A stretch of 64,000 nucleotides of DNA from Bacteroidaceae bacterium (GTDB lineage Bacteria; Bacteroidota; Bacteroidia; Bacteroidales; Bacteroidaceae): positions 62,001-126,000 of the forward strand of contig JAILQO010000031.1 in assembly GCA_024698925.1 (NCBI GenBank), written 5' to 3'. Below the pieces are notes generated by a model, which saw only the letters and a program-made list of their open reading frames with translations, searched no databases and was not told the DNA's origin. Every line of letters begins with the position of its first letter. Position 1 is the stretch's first letter. This document shows positions 11,995 through 20,888 of the stretch, one piece after another. The position numbers and the translations under genes were made by a program.

Positions 11995-13260
11995 TTATCG
12001 GATCTTTAGAGTAACAATGGCCAAAGCACACATCATGAGGGTGATAATCCAGAAACGTGTAGTAATCTTAGACTCTAACCAGCAGCCCTTGGGCCAATTG
12101 AATAAGACGCGGAAATCCGCAGGAAGCTGTCCAGGTTTCACGCGGAAAGTGTCATGAAGCGGAGCGCGCTTGAATACACGGAGCTTAAGGCCTCGTTTAT
12201 TACCATAGCGCGCATAGTTAGTCTGCAACAGCACACTCACGCTTTCTATAAAGAAGATGAAGCAGATGAACGGCAACAGCAACTCTTTATGAATGATGAT
12301 TGCCGTGACTGCTACAATACCACCAATTGCCAGAGAACCCGTATCACCCATAAATATCTGGGCAGGATAAGCGTTGTACCATAAGAAACCGATTAAAGCA
12401 CCTACGAAAGCCATTAGAAATACCACCAATTCCTCAGATCCTGGCACGAACATAATATTCAGATAAGCTGCTAAATTAATATGCGATGACACGTAGGCCA
12501 AAACACCTAGTGTGAAGCAAATTATAGCAGAGTTCCCAGCACACATTCCGTCCATTCCATCGTTCATATTGGCACCATTACTAACAGCCATGACAATGAA
12601 CACAGTAACAACAACAAATAGGATCCATCCAGCAGCCGTGCGACGCTTGCCCAACCATTTGAACAAATCAGAATAGCTGAGATTATTGTTCTTAACGAAT
12701 GGAATTGTAGTGACTGTACTCTTGACAGGTTCACTGGTATGCGTTACTACTTCTATCCCGTTCTGGCGTTCTGTGGTCACATTCTCGTGCACCACGGCAT
12801 CGGGACTAAGCCATAGCACAAGGCCTACGACCAATCCCAACAATGCTTGCCCAGCGAGCTTGAAGATGGGGCGGATACCATCCTTTCCCTTTGTCATCTT
12901 GGTATAATCGTCCCAGAAGCCCAGTAAGCCAAGCCACAAGGTAGTACCAAGCATCAGAAGCATATAGATATTGCGCAGACGTCCTAATAGTAGGGCCGGA
13001 AGAATGGTTGCCACTATGATGATGATGCCACCCATGGTGGGAACACCTTTCTTCTCGACGCCATATGGATCAATACTTGCATCACGCTGCTCTTCGCTGA
13101 GGTTACGTTTTTTCATGTATTTAATAAACCATTCACCAAACCAGGCCGATATAACCAGAGATAGAACCAGCGTCAAAATGGCACGGAATGAGATATAAGT
13201 CCACAGGTGAGCACCTGGGATTCCAAATTCACTGAGATATCGAAAGAGATAGTAAAGCAT
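11995..13260 (-). CDS. mraY: Phospho-N-acetylmuramoyl-pentapeptide transferase
   Basis: Polytopic; KKGVPTMGG, NGANMNDGMDG, AQIFMGDTGSLAIGG motifs. Confidence 0.95.
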   Translation of the reverse strand: MLYYLFRYLSEFGIPGAHLWTYISFRAILTLVLSLVISAWFGEWFIKYMKKRNLSEEQRDASIDPYGVEKKGVPTMGGIIIIVATILPALLLGRLRNIYMLLMLGTTLWLGLLGFWDDYTKMTKGKDGIRPIFKLAGQALLGLVVGLVLWLSPDAVVHENVTTERQNGIEVVTHTSEPVKSTVTTIPFVKNNNLSYSDLFKWLGKRRTAAGWILFVVVTVFIVMAVSNGANMNDGMDGMCAGNSAIICFTLGVLAYVSSHINLAAYLNIMFVPGSEELVVFLMAFVGALIGFLWYNAYPAQIFMGDTGSLAIGGIVAVTAIIIHKELLLPFICFIFFIESVSVLLQTNYARYGNKRGLKLRVFKRAPLHDTFRVKPGQLPADFRVLFNWPKGCWLESKITTRFWIITLMMCALAIVTLKIR

Positions 13261-13295
13261 ATAACTAGTTTTGTATTTATTTACAACGTGAATAG

Positions 13296-14750
13296 TTAGA
13301 GTCCGAAAACTTCACGGACAACTTCATGATCATCAAAGTGATGCTTGACACCTTTGACATCCTGATAGTCTTCATGTCCTTTTCCGGCAATCAGAATGAC
13401 GTCACCGGGCTGTGCCATCATGCAAGCGGTGCGGATAGCCTCACGACGATCCACGATACTGATTACCTTGCGCAGATCCTCCGGTGTAGTGATGCCAGCT
13501 AGCATATCATTAATGATATCTTGCGGTTCTTCGAAACGGGGATTGTCTGAAGTTATGATGACACGGTCACTGGCGCGCACAGCACTTTGCGCCATCAGCG
13601 GCCGTTTTCCCTTATCTCGATTGCCTCCAGCACCGCAGACAGTAATACATTGCCCCGGTTTCTGTAAAATCTCATTGATAGTGGCCAACACATTGTCTAG
13701 TGCATCTGGGGTATGAGCATAATCTACGATAGCAGTAACACCTCCACGCGAACGAATGGCTTCGAAGCGGCCATTCACGGGACGTAGGGTGCTAAGGGCG
13801 ACAAGGACGTCCTCTGGTTTCTTGCCCATACAGATTGCCGCGCCATAGACAGCGAGCAGGTTTGAGACATTGAAACGACCGATGAATTGGACAAAGACTT
13901 CTTGACCATTAATATTCAGATTCATGCCGTCAAAGCCCTCCTCAAGGATGCGAGCGTGATAGTCTGCCATTGCTCGTAGAGAGTAGGTCTTTACCGTTGC
14001 TGCTGTGTTCTGCGTCATAAATAAGCCATTTTTGTCATCGGCGTTGGTAACGACAAAGGCATCTTTTGGTAGCTGATCGAAGAACGCTTTCTTAGCATCA
14101 CGATAGGCTTCTACCGTCTTATGGTAATCTAGATGGTCACGTGTGAGGTTCGTAAATAATCCACCTTTAAAGCGTAGACCGGCAATGCGACGTTGAGCGA
14201 CACTATGAGAGCTAACCTCCATGAAAGCGTAGCGGCATCCCTCGTCGGCCATACGTCCAAGCAGACGATTCAGTGTGATAGGATCTGGGGTCGTATGGTC
14301 TGTGGGTATTGCCTCGTCGTCGATGTAATTACATACGGTAGAACACAGGCCGCATTTATAACCGAAAATACGGAACATTTTGAAAAGCAATGTGGCGATA
14401 GTTGTTTTTCCGTTTGTTCCAGTGACCCCGATTAAATCGAGCTTTTCCGTCGGATTTCCGAAGAACTGGTGTGCCAAAGGACTAACAACTGCCTCACTAT
14501 CAGCGACCAGAATGAAGGTTACATCACTCTTTGTAATACATTCTGGATTGCTCAATACGATGGCGGCAGCACCTTGCTCTAAGGCCTTAGGTATAAATTG
14601 GTGTCCATCCACTTGCGTACCAGGCACTGCAATGAAAAGCGTGCCAGGCTTCACTTGACGGGAATCGATGGCGATATCTGTAATATCAATATCCGTAGAG
14701 CCAACTATTTGGAGCGGCTGAATAGGGGAAAGAAGATCTGATAGTTTCAT
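13296..14750 (-). CDS. murE: UDP-N-acetylmuramoylalanyl-D-glutamate--2,6-diaminopimelate ligase
   Basis: [31 protein letters not shown] motif near C-terminus. Confidence 0.94.
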   Translation of the reverse strand: MKLSDLLSPIQPLQIVGSTDIDITDIAIDSRQVKPGTLFIAVPGTQVDGHQFIPKALEQGAAAIVLSNPECITKSDVTFILVADSEAVVSPLAHQFFGNPTEKLDLIGVTGTNGKTTIATLLFKMFRIFGYKCGLCSTVCNYIDDEAIPTDHTTPDPITLNRLLGRMADEGCRYAFMEVSSHSVAQRRIAGLRFKGGLFTNLTRDHLDYHKTVEAYRDAKKAFFDQLPKDAFVVTNADDKNGLFMTQNTAATVKTYSLRAMADYHARILEEGFDGMNLNINGQEVFVQFIGRFNVSNLLAVYGAAICMGKKPEDVLVALSTLRPVNGRFEAIRSRGGVTAIVDYAHTPDALDNVLATINEILQKPGQCITVCGAGGNRDKGKRPLMAQSAVRASDRVIITSDNPRFEEPQDIINDMLAGITTPEDLRKVISIVDRREAIRTACMMAQPGDVILIAGKGHEDYQDVKGVKHHFDDHEVVREVFGL

Positions 14751-14764
14751 ATTTCTTCGATTGA

Positions 14765-16816
14765 TTAGTTCTTAAGTTCCAACGCGATGCTCTGTCCTTT
14801 TATGGCTTTCTCGCCAGCAGGAATGGTTTGTTTGACGACACGTCCTTGTCCATGTACCTTTACTTTCAGTCCAAGGGGCTCCAAAATACTTATGGCATCT
14901 CGTATGCCAAGTCCTGTTACATCTGGTATCAGTCCGCCTTCTGACACTGGTTTCTCTATGGGAGCTGGTGCTTCAAAGACGGAGGTGCTATCAGCAGCCT
15001 CCTGTGGCTCGCGGAACACGCCTTTGGCCATCACGAACTGTGCCAGTTCGCTGAAGACAGGTCCGCATTGGCCGCCACCTGAAGCGGGAAGGCCGCTCTT
15101 CTTGATACAAACGATGCAGGAGTATTGGGGCTTTTCGCTGGGATAGAATCCACAGAAGCTGACCATATAGCGCGCTGGTGAACCATGATAACTGCCGTGT
15201 TCATCGGCTACCTGTGCTGTACCTGTCTTTCCACAGACTTTGAACTGTTTACAGCCTGCTTTCTTACCAAGACCCGTGGGGTCGTTGACGACTCGTTCCA
15301 AGATCTCATGCACATCTTTTAGCGTGCGATTTGAGCAAATATGTTCTTTAACCACTTCTACGGGAAAATCTTTTAGTGTAATGCCATCTTTTCGGATAGA
15401 ACGCACAAAGCGGGGTTTTACCATACGACCGCCGTTGGCAATCGCATTGTAGAACGTGACCGTATAAATGGGCGGTATTTGGGTTTCATAACCGATGCTC
15501 ATCCATGCTAATGCCGTCTTACTCCAATTGCTGCCGTCAGGTTTTGGTCGACGCACTTTCGGGAATCCTTGACCCTTAAAAGGAAGTGTGAAAGGCACGC
15601 CTACGCCCTCGCGGTAAAGGCCATCAACGTATTTTTCGGGATGTTGGAAGTAATGTTCATCTATGATGCGGCTCACACCTACGTTAGATGAGAACATCAG
15701 ACACTCATCCACTGAGATCCGACGACCATAACCGCCCTTGCGCCAGTTGTGGTCCTTCATGGGACGGCCATGCATCATATAGACACCGTTTCCAACTTGT
15801 ACACTATCTGCACGCGTTACCATGCCATCTTCCAGTGCCACCATCATCGAGGCCGTCTTGAAGGTAGAGCCCGGCTCCCAAAGATCGGTGATTGCGTTGT
15901 TTTTCACCTCAGCATAGTAATAATTGCCCGGCGAACCCAAGCGAGTCATGTTTACAATGGCCTTTACGTCGCCCGTGGCTACTTCCATGAGCACCACAAC
16001 GCCCACCTCACCATTTACTTCATGTAATTTGCGCACAAGGATTTTTTCGGCCGCATCCTGCATACCGACATCAATGGTTGAGATGATATCTAGTCCGTTG
16101 ATAGGCTCCACATCAGTACGGTCCATCCACTGACGACGCACTTTCTCACGATGCTTCTTGCCATTGACACCACGAAGCACGCTGTCATAGGCTAATTCTA
16201 AGCCGTTCATGGCTGAGTCGCAAGCAGGTACCAGAGCTCCCAGTGTGCGGGTCGCCATATTTCCATAGGGCTTTTGTCGTTGGGGTATTTCCTCAGCATA
16301 GAAGCCAGTCTTGATACGTCCATAACGCACAAAGGGCAATTCCAGGAATTCTTTGTATTTAATATAGGAAACGTTATGTTTGATGGGCAGGTTGCGACGT
16401 CCGCGTTTCTTGCCGTCAAGGAGCTTTTTACGGAAATCGGCAGGGGCCGTCTCAGGGAATAGCTTGTTCAGTCCTATGCAGAGACTATCTAACTCCTCCA
16501 TGAACACCGAGTCGCGCCAATGCTGCAACTTTCTCTCAGCGATACTGTCATTGGGGTCTTTGACCACAAAGTCTGCGCGAAGGGTATAAATGGGCATGGA
16601 ACCGACTAATAGCTGTCCGTCGGAAGAGTAGATATTACCGCGAATTGCGGGAATGTCCTTTTGGCGAGTCGCCATGCGCTTGCGTACCGTTTCCCAATAA
16701 TCCTTTTCGAAAAACATCTGATAAGCAGCACTACCAATGACGGCAGCACCTATCAATGTTAGCACGATGATGACAAACGTGTAGCGAGGAATAATATGTT
16801 TACTATCAAATTTCAT
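14765..16816 (-). CDS. ftsI: Penicillin-binding protein (FtsI-type transpeptidase) with C-terminal PASTA domain
   Basis: [12 protein letters not shown] (SxxK), SSNVG, KTGTAQ motifs; C-terminal [30 protein letters not shown]. Confidence 0.95.
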   Translation of the reverse strand: MKFDSKHIIPRYTFVIIVLTLIGAAVIGSAAYQMFFEKDYWETVRKRMATRQKDIPAIRGNIYSSDGQLLVGSMPIYTLRADFVVKDPNDSIAERKLQHWRDSVFMEELDSLCIGLNKLFPETAPADFRKKLLDGKKRGRRNLPIKHNVSYIKYKEFLELPFVRYGRIKTGFYAEEIPQRQKPYGNMATRTLGALVPACDSAMNGLELAYDSVLRGVNGKKHREKVRRQWMDRTDVEPINGLDIISTIDVGMQDAAEKILVRKLHEVNGEVGVVVLMEVATGDVKAIVNMTRLGSPGNYYYAEVKNNAITDLWEPGSTFKTASMMVALEDGMVTRADSVQVGNGVYMMHGRPMKDHNWRKGGYGRRISVDECLMFSSNVGVSRIIDEHYFQHPEKYVDGLYREGVGVPFTLPFKGQGFPKVRRPKPDGSNWSKTALAWMSIGYETQIPPIYTVTFYNAIANGGRMVKPRFVRSIRKDGITLKDFPVEVVKEHICSNRTLKDVHEILERVVNDPTGLGKKAGCKQFKVCGKTGTAQVADEHGSYHGSPARYMVSFCGFYPSEKPQYSCIVCIKKSGLPASGGGQCGPVFSELAQFVMAKGVFREPQEAADSTSVFEAPAPIEKPVSEGGLIPDVTGLGIRDAISILEPLGLKVKVHGQGRVVKQTIPAGEKAIKGQSIALELKN

Positions 16817-16866
16817 GACTCCTTATTTTCTCAATTCCCTTTTTTAGCGCTTCAGCTTTACCTCAG

Positions 16867-17406
16867 TTACTTTTCTTTTACCCGAATGATGAATGGCGCC
16901 TCAGTCGCGGATGTAAGCAAACTGTCACCAAAACTTTGCAGGCGTCGTTCAATACTGCTTTGTCGGCTTCGCATGGTCAGTTCCGCATATTGAGTGAGCG
17001 CATAATTCTTTTTCTCCACCAACTCCTTGCGCAAATTCTCTTCTTCGATAATTTCCTGTTGAGCTGCATAGCGGTTGGAGATATAAAGGATGCCAAGTCC
17101 TACCAATAATAGGATAAAGCCAATATTACGACGCAAGACACTACCTAATAGGTAGTCGCCGCCAAGGATTTCGCGTAGCGTTAACTGCGGCAAATCTTCT
17201 GACGAGAACAATCGCCACCCTGAGCGTTTACTCTGTATGGCTTCATCAACGGTAACGGCCACTGGCACGTCATCGTCTTCAATAACGGACTCCTCTACGA
17301 TTACGTCCTCTTCGTCATCAAGGACGGCCTCCTCTTCTGATGCTTCCTCTAGATTGGTGACAATCAGACGCAAGTCGTCCTTTGGATCTTCATTCTGTGG
17401 CTTCAT
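16867..17406 (-). CDS. FtsL-like small bitopic protein
   Basis: Acidic N-terminus, single TM (NIGFILLLVGLGILYI), coiled coil; sits between rsmH and ftsI. Confidence 0.75.
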   Translation of the reverse strand: MKPQNEDPKDDLRLIVTNLEEASEEEAVLDDEEDVIVEESVIEDDDVPVAVTVDEAIQSKRSGWRLFSSEDLPQLTLREILGGDYLLGSVLRRNIGFILLLVGLGILYISNRYAAQQEIIEEENLRKELVEKKNYALTQYAELTMRSRQSSIERRLQSFGDSLLTSATEAPFIIRVKEK

Positions 17407-17516
17407 GCGATTTCACTTTTACCTATAGGCTGGACCACAACCTCAATTTCTACTTCACTATATAATGGCATGGAGATGTCTCTACTCCTAAATCTATCAC
17501 CTCCAAATATTTTTTC

Positions 17517-18449
17517 TTACGCTTTTTCCCCAATTCGCAATCTGGCGCTGCGACTTCTGGGATTACCTGACAGTTCATCTTCGCTGGCTGTTATCGGTTT
17601 CCCGATGACCTTGAGTGGTGCAAACGTATTCCCATATATGTCTTGTTCAATTTCGCCCTCGATGTTTCCAGCTCTCATGAGATTCTTGACCATTCGATCC
17701 TCCAATGAATGATAGGCTATCACCACGAGTCGTCCTCCAGGTCGCAGCAGTTCCGTAGCAGCCAAAAGCATTTCCCGCAAAGCATCCATTTCGCCGTTCA
17801 CTTCTATACGCAGAGCCTGAAACGCCTTGGCTAGATCTTTTTTCTCTCGGTCACGGCCAATGAAGGGCGTTAGAACGTCTGCTAACTGCAGTGTAGTAAG
17901 AATGGGCACAGTTCTACGAGCTTTTACGATGGCAGTAGCCAGACGGTACCCTTGCTTCAATTCGCCATAAAGGCGAAAGATTGATGTCAATTGCTCTGCA
18001 CTGTAACCATTCACGATATCTGCCGCACTACGTCCACCCTCCTGATTCATGCGCATGTCCAAAGGCGCATCGGAGCGGAAACTAAAACCACGCTCTGCGA
18101 CATCAAAGTGATGACTGGAGACTCCGAGGTCTGCTAACAGCCCATCAATACTTTCGACATCGTAGTAGCGCATCCAGTTCTTCAGATAGCGGAAATTGGA
18201 ACGGATGAGCGTCCAGTTGGTAGCTCTTTCATCTTGCATCTGTTCTCGATGAGAAAAACACTCATTGATTGCATCAGCATCCTGATCAAAGCTATAGAGT
18301 CTCCCGTCTGCTCCTAAGTGGCTCATTATCTCGCGACTATGTCCACCTCCGCCTAACGTCACGTCCACATAGATTCCATCTCTCTTGATGTTCAAGCCCT
18401 CCATCGATTCATGGAGAAGTACAGGAACGTGATAGTTATCTAATTTCAT
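17517..18449 (-). CDS. rsmH: 16S rRNA (cytosine1402-N4)-methyltransferase
   Basis: YHVPVLLHESMEGL...YVDVTLGGGGHSREI. Confidence 0.96.
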   Translation of the reverse strand: MKLDNYHVPVLLHESMEGLNIKRDGIYVDVTLGGGGHSREIMSHLGADGRLYSFDQDADAINECFSHREQMQDERATNWTLIRSNFRYLKNWMRYYDVESIDGLLADLGVSSHHFDVAERGFSFRSDAPLDMRMNQEGGRSAADIVNGYSAEQLTSIFRLYGELKQGYRLATAIVKARRTVPILTTLQLADVLTPFIGRDREKKDLAKAFQALRIEVNGEMDALREMLLAATELLRPGGRLVVIAYHSLEDRMVKNLMRAGNIEGEIEQDIYGNTFAPLKVIGKPITASEDELSGNPRSRSARLRIGEKA

Positions 18450-18453
18450 GGCG

Positions 18454-18461
18454 CAAAGTTA
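18454..18461 (-). promoter_or_regulatory. Candidate -7 element (TAACTTTG) of the dcw operon, 4 bp before rsmH ATG
   Basis: Minus strand TAACTTTG-CGCC-ATG. Confidence 0.5.
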
Positions 18462-18609
18462 CAAAGATTATCATTATTTAATATACTTTTTTTCAAAATA
18501 ATTTGCTAAAAAATCATAAATACCTAAAATGTATGCTTTTAAGCATTTAAAGTTACGCTTTAACTTAACATGCAATTTGGGGGCGGATATACATATTTTT
18601 ACGTAAAAA

Positions 18610-18641
18610 TTTGGAGATAACGTAGAAAACACCTACCTTTG
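18610..18641 (+). promoter_or_regulatory. Bacteroidetes-type promoter TTTG-N20-TACCTTTG
   Basis: TTTG 18610-18613, 20-bp spacer, TACCTTTG 18634-18641, upstream of secreted ORF 18678. Confidence 0.65.
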
Positions 18642-18677
18642 CCCCGTATTTGTACTTATGCAAACACACAAAAAGGA

Positions 18678-19034
18678 ATGAAGCAAAGGCTTTACAAGAC
18701 ATTCGCAACGCTGATGATGGCCATCGCCGCCATCACCTTTGTAGTGCCTGTAGCCGCACAATCAGAGCGTACAGACTCCATCAATCATCAGCCAACTCTG
18801 ACTCCTTCCAACACGGAAGTCCGTGGCCGTATGATGAGTAGTCCGTTACCTGTCACAATGCGTCAACAAGGCCGCCAAATCTGCGTGCAAAGTCGTTATA
18901 ATCAGTTGCTTCCAGTCTATACCGAAAACGGTACTTTCTACACTGCTGTTCGATTGAGCAAGGGAACTAATTGGATTACCGGACTTCCTAAAGGAACCTA
19001 TCTCATCAACAATCGCAAGTTCACCATTTTCTAG
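18678..19034 (+). CDS. Small secreted hypothetical protein
   Basis: ATG at 18678; signal peptide MKQRLYKTFATLMMAIAAITFVVPVAAQ; C-terminus GLPKGTYLINNRKFTIF; promoter upstream. Confidence 0.7.
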   Translation: MKQRLYKTFATLMMAIAAITFVVPVAAQSERTDSINHQPTLTPSNTEVRGRMMSSPLPVTMRQQGRQICVQSRYNQLLPVYTENGTFYTAVRLSKGTNWITGLPKGTYLINNRKFTIF

Positions 19035-19064
19035 GACTTCGTTTCCCCAACAACACTTGTAGGC

Positions 19065-19868
19065 ATGACCACCCAAAACGAGTACACCATAGACCTTGAA
19101 CGCATTATCCGAGAGCGTGCAGGGAATCGTGTACCGGGTTTTATTATTCGCTGGCTGCAGCGTTTTGTCCACGAGGATTTTATCAACGATTATTTGTCCA
19201 AAGGCCTTGTCGGCGTACCTTTCTGCGAAGGCGTTGTTAATCATCTTGGTGTTACGCTTCACGTGGAGGGGCTTGAGAATCTGCCCGAGGAAGGACGTTA
19301 CACCTTTGTCTCCAACCACCCCCTTGGTGCAATTGATGGCGTCACACTCGGCGCCATCATCGGACGTAAGTACGATGGCCATGTAAAATATCTTGTACGC
19401 GAACTTCTCATGAACCTCAAGGGATTGGCACCATTGTGTGTCGGCATTAATAAGTTCGGCGCCCAGTCACGTGATTTACCTCGTCAGCTGAATGACGCCT
19501 TCTCCAGCGACAATCAGATTATCATGTTCCCTGCAGGCATCTGTTCCCGCAAGATAAATGGTCAGATTCATGATCTCCCTTGGGGTAAGGCCTTTATACA
19601 GAAGAGCGTACAAAGCCAACGAGACGTTATTCCCGTGCATTTTATTGGAGAGAACTCCTCTCGTTTCTATCGCGTAGCCTCTTGGTGTAAGCGCCTTGGT
19701 ATTAAGTTCAATCTGGCCATGCTCCTGCTCCCAGATGAGATGTACCGCTCTCAAGGATGCCATTACACAGTTCGTTTCGGTCACCCCATTTCCTATCAAA
19801 CCTTTGACAAAAGCCGCTCTGCCTATGACTGGGCACAATGGGTTCAAGGTGAGGTTTATAAATTATAG
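19065..19868 (+). CDS. PlsC-like lysophospholipid acyltransferase family protein (candidate glycine-lipid O-acyltransferase GlsA)
   Basis: FVSNHPLGAIDG motif, FPAGICSRK; adjacent to hemolysin-like GNAT acyltransferase. Confidence 0.75.
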   Translation: MTTQNEYTIDLERIIRERAGNRVPGFIIRWLQRFVHEDFINDYLSKGLVGVPFCEGVVNHLGVTLHVEGLENLPEEGRYTFVSNHPLGAIDGVTLGAIIGRKYDGHVKYLVRELLMNLKGLAPLCVGINKFGAQSRDLPRQLNDAFSSDNQIIMFPAGICSRKINGQIHDLPWGKAFIQKSVQSQRDVIPVHFIGENSSRFYRVASWCKRLGIKFNLAMLLLPDEMYRSQGCHYTVRFGHPISYQTFDKSRSAYDWAQWVQGEVYKL

Positions 19869-19891
19869 AATTCGTCATACAGATAGTTTTC

Positions 19892-20866
19892 ATGGATATT
19901 ATTGCCCCAGTACCAGTAGAGCTCTTAAAGAGCGAGTTGACAGAGGAGAAGCGCTTGCGCTTCACCAACAAGAGCCATAACGAGATATATGTCATCACGT
20001 GGCAGGACTCTCCGAATGTGTTACGTGAAATTGGCCGACTGCGCGAGATTGCTTTCCGTGCAGCAGGCGGAGGTACAGGCAAGCCTTTAGATCTCGATGA
20101 ATTTGACACGATGCCCAATCCCTATAAACAACTCATCGTCTGGGATCCTGAGGCTGAAGCTATTCTTGGTGGCTATCGCTATCTGCTTGGTACAGAAGCA
20201 CAATTCGATGCCGATGGTCAGCCCATCTTGGCGACCTCTCATATGTTTCATTTCTCTGAGCGTTTCATCCGCGACTTCCTCCCCTACACCATCGAGTTAG
20301 GACGAAGCTGGGTCACCTTAGAATATCAGAGCACGCGCGCAGGCGCGAAGGCGCTCTTTGCCCTTGACAATCTATGGGATGGTCTGGGAGCCCTCACGGT
20401 AATCAAACCCAACGTGCGCTACCTATTCGGTAAGATGACGATGTACCCTAGCTACGACCGTCAGGCACGTGATATGATTCTCTATTTTTTGAACAAGCAC
20501 TTTGGAGATCCTGACAAATTGATTATCCCGATGAAACCGTTGGAAATCGAAGCAAATCCCGACGAATTGGCTGCGATTTTCTGCGACGACGATTTCAAGG
20601 CAGACTACCGTAACCTCAACCGCGAGGTACGCTTACGTGGCTATAATATCCCCCCGCTCGTCAACGCCTATATGGGTCTATCCCCCACCATGCGCATGTT
20701 TGGCACAGCCATTAATTACGGTTTTGGCGATGTGGAGGAAACTGGTATCCTCATCGCCGTAGATGAGATTCTCGATGAGAAGCGTGTTCGCCATATTGAC
20801 AGCTTTGCGCACGAACATCCTGAGGCTGTGGCACCTACCAGCGGTGCTAATCCCGTCATTTCCTGA
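19892..20866 (+). CDS. GNAT-family N-acyltransferase, hemolysin-like (candidate glycine N-acyltransferase GlsB)
   Basis: LREIGRLREIAFRAAGGGTG, LGGYRY, ELGRSWV pattern as in OlsB/GlsB-type acyltransferases; paired with the PlsC-like gene. Confidence 0.75.
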   Translation: MDIIAPVPVELLKSELTEEKRLRFTNKSHNEIYVITWQDSPNVLREIGRLREIAFRAAGGGTGKPLDLDEFDTMPNPYKQLIVWDPEAEAILGGYRYLLGTEAQFDADGQPILATSHMFHFSERFIRDFLPYTIELGRSWVTLEYQSTRAGAKALFALDNLWDGLGALTVIKPNVRYLFGKMTMYPSYDRQARDMILYFLNKHFGDPDKLIIPMKPLEIEANPDELAAIFCDDDFKADYRNLNREVRLRGYNIPPLVNAYMGLSPTMRMFGTAINYGFGDVEETGILIAVDEILDEKRVRHIDSFAHEHPEAVAPTSGANPVIS

Positions 20867-20888
20867 CGACTTTATTTAAACTACCATA

